From Pestalotiopsis fici W106-1 (taxonomy: Eukaryota; Ascomycota; Sordariomycetes; Amphisphaeriales; Sporocadaceae): a stretch of DNA of 64,000 nt. Both the position numbers and the translations under genes were made by a program. The notes beneath the pieces were generated by a model. That model was not told the DNA's origin. It did no database searches and was given only the letters and a program-made list of their open reading frames with translations. How positions within the stretch are numbered: position 1 is the stretch's first letter; the number at the start of each line of letters is the position of its first letter. Positions 1 to 13,192 of the stretch are shown piece by piece. The stretch spans positions 1,612,001 to 1,676,000 of the forward strand of contig NW_006917093.1 of NCBI RefSeq assembly GCF_000516985.1, in the 5' to 3' direction.

Positions 1-51
1 TCCGTGTATTCTTATATTTCCCAAATTCTGTCTGTCCTCTTTTCGTGAACA

Positions 52-1547
52 TTATACTTCGATGACAACCTTGAGAACCAGGTTGCCGTCATCGTCGACG
101 GTCCGGCTTGCCAGCTCGAAAGCACCCTTGGCAGCATCCAGGCCCTTGAACCGGTGCGTCACCATGTCATCCAAGCTTGGAAGATTATATGCAGCACCAA
201 CTTGACCTTGACTGCATAGCAGTCTGATGCCCGTGGGATAGGTGTTGGCGTAGCGGAAGATGCCAAGAATGTCCACCTCGCGGAGGTGGGCGGCAGACAT
301 AGGCAGCGTCTGAATGGGCGTGCCCATGCCGACCATGATGAGTTTTCCTCCTGGTCGCGTAGCGTAGAGACAAGTATGCATGCACGTCTCCTTTCCCGTG
401 CACTCAAAGGTGATGTCGACGCCATCGTCTTCGTCTTCGTCCTCTAGGCCGGGCGGTGGTGCTGTCAAGGCGAGAACGTCCGCAGCCAAGGCTTTGGCAC
501 TTTCAAAGCGTCCCTCAATAGAGTCCGAGTATATACTGCCCGGGGTCATGACGCCGAGGTCGGGCGGTGTCGTAGTCCCCGAGTGAGTGGCGAAGGAAGA
601 GCAACTGGACGAGCTGTGAAAGGGACGCGCCACAACGTAGCCATGCGTGGCAAAGCCGCGTTTAACGGCATAATCTACTCGACCTGCATCAACATCCGTA
701 ATGGTCACTGAAGTACAGCCAGAGCGTCGCGCCATTGCTGCAGTGAGAAGTCCCACAGTGCCAGCTCCCATCACAAGAGCTGTCGAGCCAGGAGTTGGGG
801 CAGCACGGTTGACTGCGTGTATAGCAACAGACAATGGCTCAAGAAGAGCGGCTGCTTCGAGAGACACATGGTCTGGCAATCTATGGGTATGGTCAGAGAT
901 CTCGTGGTGCTACACTTGACTAGGCACAACTTACTTGTGGCACCAGATGGCGGGATGGTTGATCCTTTCCTGCAGAGTGCCCTGAAAATGAGGAACACTC
1001 TTGGCACTGCTCCTGAATCTCATCTTCTTGCAAAGGTTATACCTTCCTTTCCGGCAGATGGAACACTGCCCGCAAGGAAGTCCAACCTCGAGTGCTACTC
1101 TATCGCCGAGCTTGAACCCGCTCACCTGGGGCCCAATGGCCACAACGATACCAGACGACTCATGGCCAAGTGACAGTGGCGCACAAGCACAGAGGTCACC
1201 GTTGGCAAACTTTTTGTAGTAAGAAACATCAGAGCCGCATATCCCGGTAGCCTTGACCTCAATCTGAAGTTCACCAAGGGCCGGATCCTCGATACTGCGG
1301 GTTTCCTACGTTTATCATCACATGTTAATAAGCTAGCTGGGAAGAAAAGAATAAAGGGACATGGATCAGGGCAAATCCCGGCTAATGGGACTGTGTAACA
1401 GTAAGATCCTAAGGAGATATTGGAACACCAACTCACCAATCGCAGGTCCCGTGGTCCATGCAGGACGGATGCATTGATCATAGAAGATTTAGAGTGAACG
1501 GGTAGATGCATAGGCGCGATCTCGTCAATCATGACGGAGGGAGCCAT
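52..1547 (-). CDS. Sorbitol/polyol dehydrogenase-like zinc MDR enzyme
   Basis: Predicted CDS is complement of 52-880, 935-1305 and 1437-1547: three exons, 436 aa, consistent phases, introns GTGAGT..TAG and GTAAGT..ATAG. It is a medium-chain dehydrogenase/reductase that should oxidise a polyol such as sorbitol, xylitol or arabinitol with NAD+. Seen in the protein: catalytic zinc ligands Cys60 (GICGSD), His85-Glu86 (GHESSG) and Glu175 (LLEPLSV); structural-zinc cysteines 115, 118, 121 and 129; Rossmann motif GAGTVG at 199-204; and Asp223 at the end of beta-2, which favours NAD over NADP. Residues about 243-285 are a Ser/Thr/Pro- and acid-rich insertion missing from animal sorbitol dehydrogenases. 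The start is the first ATG of the open frame. Family call is strong; the exact substrate cannot be told from sequence. It could also be annotated as L-arabinitol or xylitol dehydrogenase. Confidence 0.88.
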
Positions 1548-4500
1548 TGTGAAATATGACGACAACGGCGTGGGATGTAGTGCGGGATGAGGTTGGGGAT
1601 CGAGTATAATGATAGGAGTTTTTTTGGGGGGAGAGCGTGGGTTACAGATAGTGGACGAGTATGACCGCCCACAACTACCAGTATGGCCAAGTTTTATGAT
1701 AAGCAGGAAGGCTGATATGAATCATCAGATGGAAATGTTCATCTCTTTGCCTGACAAGACTTGCGGGTAGGCTTGAAATCAGTGATAGTTTGAGTGAAGA
1801 GAAAGACTGCAAGAGTCCAGAGAACCCCCACCCGTCTTATGTACGTAGGCAAAAGACCCGTGCAATTCCATCACTGCTATGTGATGGACAATTCTTAACC
1901 TGATGTCAGTCATGGTCCAGGAGGCATCGATGAGGAGTCTTGGGCCAGGAGCCGAGCAAGTCCAGGGTGCCGACATGTGTGAAGTGTTAATGGAAACCAT
2001 GACGCCCAGTCACGTATCGATGAGTTATCTTGACGAGGTCAGATAGTCGTCTTGGAGCACGACATAATCTCGGGAAAGCTTGCATGCGGCTTGGATGTCC
2101 AATGTAACAGGACGCGCTGCTGTCTACCCGGCGGGCAGATCCCTGAGGTGGATGGTGTGGTCCCTGATCAAGGGCCGTCTGGTATAAGTGGGTGTCCCAA
2201 TGTATACGTACATTTGCAAAAGAACCAGTGAGTGTGTATATATGTGTGTGTGCGAGGGCGCGTGTATGTCTTGACGCTAGCGAAGCGACCGTTGAGGACT
2301 GCACGGTTATAGTCTCGGAGTAACGTAGGTAGGGGATAACTCTCATCGGTCCCTTGCCTCATAGGTGTGCCAATCATGCTTGCCGCTCAGTGGAGCTTCG
2401 AGCACTCTGTACAAGAGATTGTGTGGGCGTGTGTGTGTCGATAATCATCGGGTGGACACGGGTATTCGTGTCGAGGTCTGCTTTTTATTTATTCACGACA
2501 GGCCACCAAAATCCAGCTTGGACTTGACTTTCAGACGAGGCGCCATCTCTTCGCTTTACTTTGTAATGAGTAAGAAAGGACTGATAACATTGAGAGAAGC
2601 ACTGCGGTGAGCAGATACCAGCCCTGAAACAGGCTAGTCTGGATATCGAATGGCTTTGTAGGCGAACTTTGGTCGTCGTGATGAAGGTGCAATCTGCAGT
2701 GACTGCCAGCGGGATATGCCGCCTGTAAACAGGAATACCACCGGAATCTCGGTGCGTTCGTAGCATCGACGTACTAGATTATATAGACAAGACAAGAGAT
2801 CGTCGATTTTTGATGAAGGATCGTCGAGGTTGACGATAGCTCACGCCCGTCAAACCAACCGACATGGCCTCTTCATCAAGATGTGGAGGGACTGGAGATC
2901 AGCAACTCGCTTCCACCCATTGTGACTTCTGTGCACAGTTGAATTATTCAGTGCGATGTGTAAAGAACGTCGCGCTTTCCACATGAAGCTCGGTGCTCAA
3001 TCGGAAGTTGAAGTGGCTGACCTCCGTGCGGTCTCGTATGACTCCTAGGTGTGTATAGTACATAGGTCACTAGGTAGTAACTACAAGACCTACAGAGTAC
3101 ATCAGACACTTGACAACTTAGTGCCCCACATTGATCAGTTACCCCAAGGGAGCCGCTACATTATACCCAGGTATACTTGCATGCTCCGAACAGGAAAGCA
3201 GGTACATTGGGACTTGTACTTTACCTGGGGTCTCTCCAAATCGGCCCCTCATCCCATTGGCACGGGAAAAATGCTAAAGAATCCCCATCTCTTCTTTTTT
3301 CTCTGTCTCTGTTTGACAAAACACGATACCGTCTATCTGAACTACTTCCCATCATTCAAATTTGGACTAGTAATGTAGGTTTGCTTGCTACTCAATTGAC
3401 AGCCTGTATCCTTTTCCTTGGATCTTACGACGACTCATCATTGGAGCACATGCGGGGAACAAGACACGTTTTCCTTTCCATACAAGACACGCATGGACTC
3501 GAGTTACCGCGGTCGTCACCGGAAAAAATTATGACTTCTTGTCCGTATACTCCGCAATCTCGGCCCTACATGAAAGCTACAGTCTGCTGGGTGGCCGAGG
3601 TTACTGCACATGGCAGCAGGGGTCTCGAGAAGTCAACTAACTCCCCTGTCCATGTCCTCGGTGCTGTTCCACCGATACTGCATATTGGGTAGCGATGATA
3701 CTGCCTAGGGTCGACGTTGGTTATTCTGCTGCTCCGTATCATTGGAACTGTCAGGAGGGGAATAAGAACAATCTCTACTTGCGTGGCTTGTGTCTTTGCA
3801 AGGTTATTACGCATTGCTTACTGGGCATAGTCACATATCCAACCTGATATGGTCAATTTAGTCAAAACCCGTCAGCTCACTCAGCAGATGAGTCTATACT
3901 TTGCACGCACTTACAAGGGGAACTTCAACCCACCGGCGGCAGGGAAAGCCAGCCATCCGTTCGAGACCTAGTGGGTTGACATGGTTAACTGACTCTTGAC
4001 GACATGCTGCCGAGATCTGGGGAGATATGAGCTGAGCAGTTGGCCTACTACCTACGCACACCTGTCCCAATCACCAATGAGACTTCTACCGAGAGCCATT
4101 CCCTTCTTGACCGCACATTTCCCCCTCCATGCGGAAAGCAAAAGATAAGGCACACTGCTTGAGTACTATCGAATACCAGTCATGTCTTGACATGCAGTCT
4201 TGTCACCAAGCAAAAACCATGTTGCAGGCCATGACAATGTACAGACGGGACGCCACTCCTCACACCTCTTCCGTCTCTGCTACCTCCTCTTGGGTATGGC
4301 CAATTTCCACACGTATGCAGCTTGCTCTATGCATGCATCTATAGCTTCTCCAAGTCGCAGGCCCGGCTTCGCTATCAGACAAATCTCTGCCAATCGGCCC
4401 CGTCCCACCATGATGCTACACACCTACCTCGCCGTAGCCCACAAACACTCATCTTATTCAGGTCAAGTAGGCAATCAGGGAATTTTTTGTCCAGACTGTG

Positions 4501-7101
4501 GCCCAATCCCTTTCCAGGACGTCCGACCTGGGCATCTAGACAGAGGACGGAGCAATCATGGAAGCCACTGGCATGTGAAGTCAATCGGAAACCGGATGGT
4601 ACTGGTACTCCATTCCAAGGACGACTAAAATGTTAGCACGCAACTGCTTCTCGACAATTGGTGCAGACACACCGGACATCGAAGACGACTACCATTTCGA
4701 CTTTGAGAGAAGGAAAGCAAATCTTGGAGAATTGGAGTCAAGAGTGATTTGGATGTGCTAATGCCAGACAGGGATCTGTGCCAAGAGGGTACTTTGACTT
4801 ACCGCTCACACATCTAGATCAGGCAGTATTTGAGACATGTAGTGAGACTTCTGCCGCCCCAGTAACATATACACTTGCCGTTTGAACGCAGACTTCAGCC
4901 TGGTGCAAAACTATCACTATCATCGTCCTGCAGCTCACCAGCTCGGGAGTCGGCGCTTTGGCGTTTCCCCAGCTTTCATCGGCAGATACTGTCCTCGCCT
5001 CCGGCATTGATTGCACTCGCAGCCCAGATTCTTACCTGGAAAATGGGCAAGCCGTATTCGGTTTCACTTGTTTGTCCATTTCAAAGGTCATTTGTTGCCG
5101 TCATGTAGCGTGGCATTGCCATCTGCACCCAGACGAGAGATGGCCACAGGCTCCAGTTCTTCACCAGCAATATACCCTCGCATCACAACATATCAAGGCA
5201 AAGACGAACCAGCTATAACACACGGTATTATATAATGGCCGGACCCACAATCGGGCCTTTCAGCCGCCCAACTCTAGCGTCAGGTAGTACAGAACTTGCT
5301 GGCTGATCCGAGTCAAAGTTGTCAAGTTTCTCACGAATCAGGAAGAATACAAACGCGATCTTGAGGTCCACAGCTTTTCTCGCCGTGGCAAGTAATATGC
5401 TACTTGTGATATGTGTCAAAAATAACTTGCCATGTTGCGTGATAGGGCTCCAGTCGTTTAGCATTAGCAGCGAATACTTCCTCGCGGCTAAAGAAACAGG
5501 ACCCATTCTGAAAGTCACGCCTGTAATACTACTGTATAAGTATAAGGAATCCATAATTAGCCACCCCCGGCACTGAGCAGAAGGACGCGCCACAACTCAG
5601 TCTAGATGAGCCGGTCACGATAAGGTGAAGCAAGCAATCTGTGTTAACGAGTTGCATAGATGTGACAACGGCATTACCATATGCAGGCATTACACGGCTC
5701 GCTTTCGTCTTGGTTAGTCAATATTGCGATTCATTGATGTGATAGTTGCTTTGGGACGAACGAAGCCTCTTTTTTTTTTTTCCTCCAGTTTGAAACCCAT
5801 TCTGATCAATCAACGCTCCGGATCACGCCACGGTGCTTCATGCAGGCCAAATCTGCAAGGACGGCACGGATATGCGTTCGAGGTTCGTTCGGATCCGGTG
5901 TGTGGCGACATGTTTTTTCTATTGAGAGTGGAGGCGACCAAGGCAATGAGGAGAAAAAAAGATGTTTCCACCATTTCAGATATCTCGCTTATACAATTGA
6001 GATTGCCGTTGCAGCTGGCAGCCATCATCTCAGACCTGCACGTCCCGAATTTGATGATCTGGTTCTTTTTCATCGTGGGGTTTCGCTCCATTGGTTCATA
6101 CGCCCCCCAGACTCAATCAATATGAATCAAGACAACACAAATGAGATCCAAGCCAGACATGCGCGTATTTGACAAACATGGACTAATTGCATGGAAGATC
6201 TATTCTCGTCCTGTGCCACCTCCATGCGTAATCAACGGTCGACCACCTCCACATCCGGGATCGACTCGTCCGGTGGTTCTCCCTTTACTTAGTATATTGG
6301 TCTAATACAATATCTCTGGTGGCAACTTGAAAACAAATCCCGTCACATTTGTGGTTATATCACGATCTTTGGAGTACGTACACAGAAAGATTGAAGTGAC
6401 ACGCAGATCCCCCTCGTACCCATTGAAACATTGCAGACCCTCCGGCCCGACAAGGCCGAAGATCGCCAAGAGACTATACCTACTCTGAAGGAAAGGCAGA
6501 AGAAAAACAAGTTCTCTCCCTTCCGCCGCAGAACTGATCAAGTATAGTCATATTCTGGGGACGGAGGGGGAAAAGAAATCCTGGGGACCCCAGTTTTGCT
6601 CTTTTGGCACATCTCTGTCGTCTCCTTCACACGATGCTGGTAATCTTTTTCGGGGAGGGTGTGCTACAAGGCAGTGCTGGGTCAGGTACAAAACACATCA
6701 TTGATGACGAACTATACAAACCCCCCGTCCGTCATCCGCAAACGAACTCTATGGCCCTACGTTCTCAGGTTCTCCCGGGACACACTCTCCCATGATGCCG
6801 TGTGACGTGAAAGATGTACATTGCCTTACAAGTGTTTTTTTTTCTTTTTCTTTTTTTTGGAAAGGTGTTCAAAAAGGGTTGTCATGGGGAGAAAAGAAGA
6901 AAAGTAATAAAACAGCTGGTGAAAGCTTTAAGCACACCAGAAATTTATTGAGCGATGTCGCTACCAACCAATAAATATCAATACGCGAACCTCCATCATC
7001 ACCACCAAAACCCCAGAAGCGCAACGTGCCGTTTCCGCCCCTCCATCTTCTCCTTTTTCCCCTCCCTCATGCGTATCATTCCCAACTTACAGTCCGTCCA
7101 C
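1548..7101. other. Intergenic, no supported gene (5.5 kb)
   Basis: Both strands were read. Open frames up to about 170 codons occur (for example 3177-3692 plus) but lack an ATG start, a recognisable domain, or flanking splice sites that extend them. Short microsatellite-like TG/TA runs lie near 2230-2260. A 13-mer plus 9-mer at 4880-4902 recurs at 20964-20987. The stretch holds the promoter of the polyol dehydrogenase at its left end and the 3' region of VPS17 at its right end. A non-coding RNA cannot be excluded. Confidence 0.5.
4880..4902 (+). repeat. Short dispersed repeat, copy A
   Basis: The 13-mer GTTTGAACGCAGA (4880-4892) is followed after one base by TTCAGCCTG (4894-4902). The same two words, two bases apart, recur at 20964-20987. 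Homology does not obviously continue into the flanks. Origin unknown. Confidence 0.45.
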
Positions 7102-9048
7102 CTAGAACGTGCTAGTCGCCAGTCGGCTGGCAGCATTCCGAGCGTCAACCCTGTCCTCATCGTCCTCCTCGGCCAAGCCGCTCAGTCCTCCACCAGCAGC
7201 AGCCGCCTTGTCTGCCTCAGCCGCCTCCTCTTCTGGCAGACCACCCATCAGACTCCCCGACATGCTCCTGTTCAGGTTTTCCGAGCGCCGGGGCACACCA
7301 CTCCACGCATCACCCTTGGGACCCTGACTGGCCGCTAGATTGGTGCGACGTGCCACGGGGTGTGCTTCACGTCCTAGTCTACTCAAGCCACCAGAAGCAT
7401 CGATGGCTCTGACATCTGGTCGCACGCTCTCAAGCAGAGCCAGAGTTCGGCGCTCAGCATCAATTTCCCGTATCACATATTCGCGAATGCTCATACGGAG
7501 GTCGGCCGCTGTGCGAGCAAACCAGCGACGGCGCTCCTGCACAAGGTTCTGCGACACGCGCTGGGTCTTTCTCATAAGTTCCAGCTCACTGTTGCGAGCA
7601 TCATCCAAGGCTGTAATGGCCTCGTCGACCTTGTCACGACGGACATTTGAGGAGGCCTTGAGACGGTCTGCCGCATTGAGCCTACTGCGTGTCGACTCCT
7701 GCGCCTGTAGGAACTCGCGCGTCAAAAGCTGACGGTTTGTCAAGGTTTCCTTGACAATGAAGGCATCCTGCGAATGGTACTGGAAAGGGTCGCCAATGGT
7801 CGTGGCTTCGGCAGTGGCTTGGGCGGCGTGGCAGTCTCCAACCGTCTGCACGATCTTTCCAAGCTTGCGGTAGGCATTTGCCAGACCTGGATGTGGCTCT
7901 TGAATGTTCATGCCGCCAAGCTTAACGCCGAAATCTGATTCCGCAAGACCCAAACCTAATGACAATTAGTACTCGTATAGAAGAATTATTGCAGCATCTG
8001 TGTATCATACCTCGGCGTGCTTTAACCAGCTTGTCAACCTTGTGTCCAGCATCCATGGAACCAAGGTAGAACAGCTTGACTATAGGCCGAGCTTCAGAAA
8101 GTTCAGGGGTATCGTCCGGCGGAGGAGCAAATTGCTTCAGAACCTTTCTTCGCACTCCAGTTGCGGGTTGCTTCATCTTGTACATGGGGCTATAGCCAAA
8201 GTCGCTCTCCACAAATAGCACCATTTCCTCGTCCCTCATAAGTACCTCATTGCTGCAAACGTAGTTGAACCATCTCTGCATGAGGGCCTTTACCCGCGTT
8301 TCGTCCTCGTCTGTGCCGGCGCCGGCAGAAGTGACCGGTGGAGGGACCGCGGGAACGAAAGCGTCCGGGTTTGCCGATATTAAGTGGTCTGCGAGCTTGA
8401 CGAATTCGGAGTGCATGCGGCGGACATCGCGGAACTGTGTGGTTCGGAATCTTGGAATGTTCGTCTAAAAAGGTCCCAAGTTGTGATCAGCGTCATGACT
8501 TTAAAGTGCCATTGCATTTTATGACTCACGTGAACATCAAACCTCAAGATCGGGTCTTTGCGGCCAGTTCTCTCCAATCCCGTGATCTTTGCCTGTAGCT
8601 TATATTGCGGCTGGGTTGGTCGTCGCACTGGTTGCCCCTGGGCACTTGGCTGCCCCTCATGTTGACCGTGCTGCTGTTGTTGCTGTTGCTGCTGTTGCGG
8701 CGCATCAGGTTCTTGGGAAAAGCCCGGCTGCGCTTGTTGCTGCTCTTGTTGCTGCTGGTGGTTCAAGGAGTCTCCGAATCCAGATTGTTGCGATGCCTCG
8801 GATTCTTGCGACTCGCCAAAGCCAGAGTCAGCAGCAGCGCTGTCGCTCGGCCCCTTGAAGGGGTCCTCTGGCGCTTCAGGCTGACTGGAACCATTGTCTG
8901 TAGTTTGCGATCCATAGCCGTACCCGGAGTCGTTGCCGGCGGAGCTGTAGGTTGTATCGTTGCGCCGCGGCGTTGCGGGAGGCGAAGAACCCCACGGTGA
9001 GTGGCCCACGGCCTGCTCATCCTCAACTATCCCACTGCGATAATCCAT
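7102..9048 (-). CDS. VPS17: Vps17, PX-BAR sorting nexin of retromer
   Basis: Predicted CDS is complement of 7102-7955, 8011-8464 and 8530-9048 (608 aa, phases consistent). In the family, Vps17 pairs with Vps5 to form the membrane-bending half of retromer, returning cargo such as Vps10 from endosomes to the Golgi. Seen in the protein: a disordered N-terminus of about 140 residues rich in Gln, Ser and Gly with two glutamine tracts; a PX phosphoinositide-binding domain at roughly 149-275; and a long helical C-terminal half (about 330-540) rich in charged heptads, as expected of a BAR domain. A short acidic, alanine-rich tail ends the protein. It is divergently arranged with MEF2, 758 bp apart. 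Fungal Vps17 PX domains often lack some canonical phosphoinositide-binding residues; this was not tested here. VPS5 is the alternative, but overall architecture and sequence fit VPS17 better. Confidence 0.85.
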
Positions 9049-9806
9049 GATGATCGATCGGAAATACTGTCGGGACCTCGCGCGGATTCAGGGTCAGTAG
9101 GAGTTGGATGCGCTTTGGTGGGTTGATGAAAGCTGTCCGAGAGCCAGGCTATGACGTTGTGGCAGAGAAGGGAGCTATTGACTTTTGGGTGATTTTGGGG
9201 CCAATTGAAGCTCCTAGGCCATCGCCGTCCTGATTGTCGCACAAGGAGATTACAATAAGTAGCGTAGAGCAGCTATCTTTACTATCTGTCGAAGTAAAAA
9301 TGCTCTTACTCGGGGAATTTACCACACAAGCGGTAATTTGATCAGCCACTGGAATATAACACACGACGTCTTTGGGAACAAGACCCGAGATGTTGCTGCC
9401 GCCCCCGTTTCTGTTTGGAGCTGCTGTGAATCGGCCCAAACGGCTATTGCCTCGTCTCCCAATCACACTGCCCACTGCCCACTGACGGGGATTATCAGTC
9501 AGTGGCTCAGCTGCTTTCCCAGCGATTTTTACCTAGCTGACGGGCCAAGCTCAGGTAGGCTAGACTGGTACAAGCACTTGTAGACCTTGAATGTGGCCCG
9601 TGCTGACTGGCAGCTTTCAAGGTCTACTGTCGCTGGTCTTGAACGGTGAAAAGCCATGAGTAAAGCTAACTGAATTCATCAACTTGGTCAATTGTCGGTC
9701 GTTCAGTGAAGCGACGGGTAGATTCTTGTTTCTGCGGTTCATTCGTAGGATTTCCCTATGGCCTCTCATTTTTCATAATTCTCCAATTGCAGGCAGGCAG
9801 GCAGGT
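9049..9806. promoter_or_regulatory. Divergent VPS17/MEF2 intergenic region
   Basis: This 758 bp gap lies between two start codons that point away from each other, so it must carry both promoters. No specific factor site is claimed. Four tandem GCAG units (9789-9804) directly precede the MEF2 ATG. Confidence 0.5.
9789..9804 (+). repeat. (GCAG)4 tandem repeat before MEF2 start
   Basis: Four perfect GCAG units end two bases upstream of the ATG at 9807. Each unit ends in AG, so the tract could offer several 3' splice acceptors if the leader contains an intron. This is an inference. Confidence 0.6.
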
Positions 9807-12420
9807 ATGAGCTTGACAGCGACATTAGCTAGGGCGTCTCTTCGAAACTCAGTTTTGTTGAAGAGATGCCCACGTCCAACGAGGTGGAAACCTGATCCAT
9901 ATGCCTTTAGAACTTTGGCTACAACAGCAAAATATGATGAGGCTGTCAACAGGATCAGAAATATTGGCATTATTGCTCATGTAGATGCTGTATGTATACT
10001 CGGATGCACATACCGTTAGCTAAATGGAAACATATCTCTAATTCAGCATTTTAGGGCAAAACAACCACTACAGAAGCCATGCTCTACAATAGTGGCGCCA
10101 CGAGACATCTTGGAAGTAGGTCATCTTACAATGCATTTTTTTTATCATGATAACGAGTTTTCATTCATCAATTCTTCCTCGTTCTTATTGACTCATACCA
10201 TTTCTAGATGTCGATCATGGCGACACTGTAACGGATTTCCTTCCCATGGAGATGCAGAGAGGTATCACAATCCAATCGGCTGCAATTACATTCAGATGGC
10301 CCACACCAGAAAGAATGAAGCAGGGCGAGGCGGAACACATTGTCAACCTGATAGACACTCCGGGACATCAAGATTTCCGATTCGAGGTTGAACGGTGTAT
10401 CCCCGTTCTGGACGGCGCCGTCTGTATCATTGATGGTGTTGAGGGTGTAGAAGCACATACTGAACGTGTCTGGTCATCCGCGCACGACTTTAAAGTGCCA
10501 CGGATAGTTCTCGTCAACAAGCTCGACCGCGATGGTGCCTCATTCAAGAAGTCTGTGCAGGATATTGGCTTGAAACTCGGCGGCATGCCCCTGGTGTGTC
10601 AAATACCGTGGTGGGAAAACGATTCTGTCAAGGGTGTCGTTGATGTCATCACTCGATCCGTCGTCAGCTGGGGAGGACATGGAAGAGATGACCCAACTGA
10701 CTTGGCGAAACGAGTGCCCCCTTTTCAAGACGAAATCGAACGCGCTCGAGACAATATCATTGAGAGGCTGTGTGAGCACGATGATGAGCTGATGGAAGCG
10801 TGGACAGAAAAGGGCAAAGATCTTTCTGCAGAGGAGATCAGAAAGAGCATCCGCCGCGTCATCGAGGATGGCGAAGCGAGTATCATCCCCGTCTTCGCCG
10901 GAGCCAGTCTGAAGAATATTGGCGTGGCACCCCTTTTGGACTCTGTCAACCATTACCTACCTAGTCCTAGAGATCGACCAGATCTCAATGTTCGTGTCGG
11001 AACAAGCATTATGCCTTTGTCACAGGTCATTAATGAATCCAAGGATCAGAAAATACAAGCCAAGAAGAGGTCTCCAATCGAGGCAGTAGCATCCGTGTTC
11101 AAGGTCGTCAATGATCCACGACGCGGAATGCTGGTCTTTATCCGGGTGTACCATGGAGAAATCAAGAGAAATGCTCACATGTGGAACTCCAACCTGCAAG
11201 ACTTTGAGAAACCTCTCAGTATCTCACAGATTTCGGCCAAGAATCACATCGACATCCCTCACTTGTCTGCAGGCCAGATTGGTGCCCTGACTGGGCTTAA
11301 AAAGGCTCGTACTGGTGACACGCTGCTGGTGTATACAGGAAACAAGACTCCAACTGGAAATGTGGCACATGTCAAAATTCGACCTCCTGAGATACCTCCC
11401 GCAGTAGCGTTCCTGGTTCTTGAACCGTTAACCCCCTCGGGCACCAAAGCCTTGGAGACTGCTCTAGACAACTTATCTCGAGAGGATCCAAGTATAAGAT
11501 GGTCTCTGAACGAAAAGGCAGAGCAGTACACGGTATCTGGAATGGGAAAATTGCATCTAGAAGTGGCCAGGGATCGCCTAGAAAACCACTACAAGGTGGA
11601 AGCGCACTGGGGAGGTATCGAAGTGGAGTACAAAGAATGCGTCTCAGAATCAACCGGCATACACAAGGCAGTCTTTGACAAGGTAATTGCTGGCAAAACT
11701 GGCAAGGCGGCTTGCAGTGTTGAGATACAGCCCTTGGAACGCCACGAGGTGGAAGCGCTTGCACAGTCCCATACAGAGAGAGATGGCAACATCATCCAGG
11801 TCAACTTTTCAGGGGAATTGCCGGTCGATACCGAGGAGATCCGGCCTCACCTGATCAACGGTGCCATTGCGGCTCTAGCGAGAGGTCCTCGAAGGAACTC
11901 TCCTTTGAACCAATGCCTTGTCACCATCACGTTTGATGCCGAGACCGATTATTTTGGTGCAACACCACCTGGCCATTTCGTTGGTGCTGCCAATCAAGCT
12001 ACTCGAACAGCACTAAAGGATGCACACAAGCAAGGAAATGTTGCCGTATTGGAACCAGTCATGAAGGTGACTATTGCGCTTCCAGAGGCAGCGGCCGGTG
12101 CAATCCAGCATGACCTGCCTTCTTCTCGGGGCGGTCACGTCCTAGAGGTACGGGATCTGCAAGATGCGAACGCACGTGACGAGAGCCAGATCGATGTTTC
12201 AGAAATCTATGCTCCGCCAGATCCTTACGAGTTCCAGACGACTTTGCGGGAGACGCGCAAGGGCAGCTTGCGCATGCTTGAAATTGTGGCACAGGTCCCG
12301 CTCGCCGAAATGCTCGACTACGACAGCCATTTACGCAGCAAGACTGCCGGACGGCACACGATGACGATGCATTTGGACACGTTCGAGAAGGTCACGGGTT
12401 CTCGCGAGAAGGCTCTGTGA
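9807..12420 (+). CDS. MEF2: Mitochondrial elongation factor G2 / ribosome recycling GTPase
   Basis: Predicted CDS joins 9807-9989, 10055-10115 and 10208-12420 (818 aa). In the family, Mef2/EF-G2mt works with mitochondrial recycling factor to split post-termination ribosomes. Seen: a basic N-terminus of about 40 residues with the look of a matrix presequence (MSLTATLARASLRN); the G1 loop AHVDAGKTTTTE at 57-68, interrupted by intron 1; the switch sequence RGITIQSA; G3 DTPGH at 131-135; and G4 NKLD near residue 180. EF-G domains II to V follow through the large last exon. The start was chosen because it is the only in-frame ATG before the G1 loop that gives a targeting sequence. MEF1 is less likely: the VDHGDTVTDF segment and overall sequence match the GFM2 type. 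Confidence 0.9.
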
Positions 12421-13192
12421 TTCATAATGTCGCAATGAACTGCCCGCAATTTTGTATAAACATATTGTATCATTATATCTGTATCGAAAGAAATCTGTCT
12501 GTACGCAAGATTCTGGCTGGAATCTCGGTCTTTGAAGGACAATTCAAGAACAAAAGCCTCGAGCACACACCATGCAATACTTTCAAGGGGTACCATGATT
12601 TTGTTTTGATTCTGTGAGCCTCCTCATTTCAAGATTTCGGCGTGTTGACGGCGTCAAAGACCACATAGCCAATGTTGTTTTAGGAAGAGATGAACTCTGT
12701 AGTTCAATCCTCCGGCGGTCAGGGAAGTTATTAGACATTGGCTGATGGAGCGTCAAAGTCTGAAGAACCTATGCCTGGTTTCCATGCAAAGCTCCGAGTT
12801 CCCAGCGGAGGCGAATTTCCATGTCTCATCAATAAGATTACTGTTCTTTGGTAACCAATGCGGACCGTATTGTTAATAGTGATACTCGTTGAACGGACCC
12901 CAAGGATAAAGAATGAAATTAATTGGTAAACCTATGATAGACCCTGGACCCGTAATTGAGTTGATTATAGTGTACACAGTAGTAGTATACCAGCGGTATG
13001 GGTCTACTATGTACCACTAAAATGCAGGTAGTGTGCAGTAATGTAAGGTACCCATGTACCTTAACTGCAACCCCAGACGACGTCAACACCAATAATCCTC
13101 ATGCAGCGCTAGATTCCCAACCGCATCTCAGACTTCACCTACCACAACTCACTCGCTGTCGCATTACCCGGGTCCTCGAGAAACCGCCCACC
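12421..13192. other. Intergenic between MEF2 and cyclin gene
   Basis: This 772 bp stretch should hold the 3' region of MEF2 and the promoter of the cyclin-like gene. Nothing else is recognised. An in-frame upstream ATG at 12998 would add 65 low-quality residues to the next protein and is not preferred. Confidence 0.5.

Noticed and set aside
3177..3692. 171-codon plus-strand open frame
   Set aside because: No ATG start and no recognisable features.
8589..9000. Plus-strand frames rich in Leu or Val/Ala opposite VPS17
   Set aside because: Mirror images of the Gln-repeat coding strand.
12998..13192. In-frame upstream ATG giving a 65-residue longer cyclin
   Set aside because: The extra residues are low in quality, and the ATG at 13193 has a better context and begins the conserved part.
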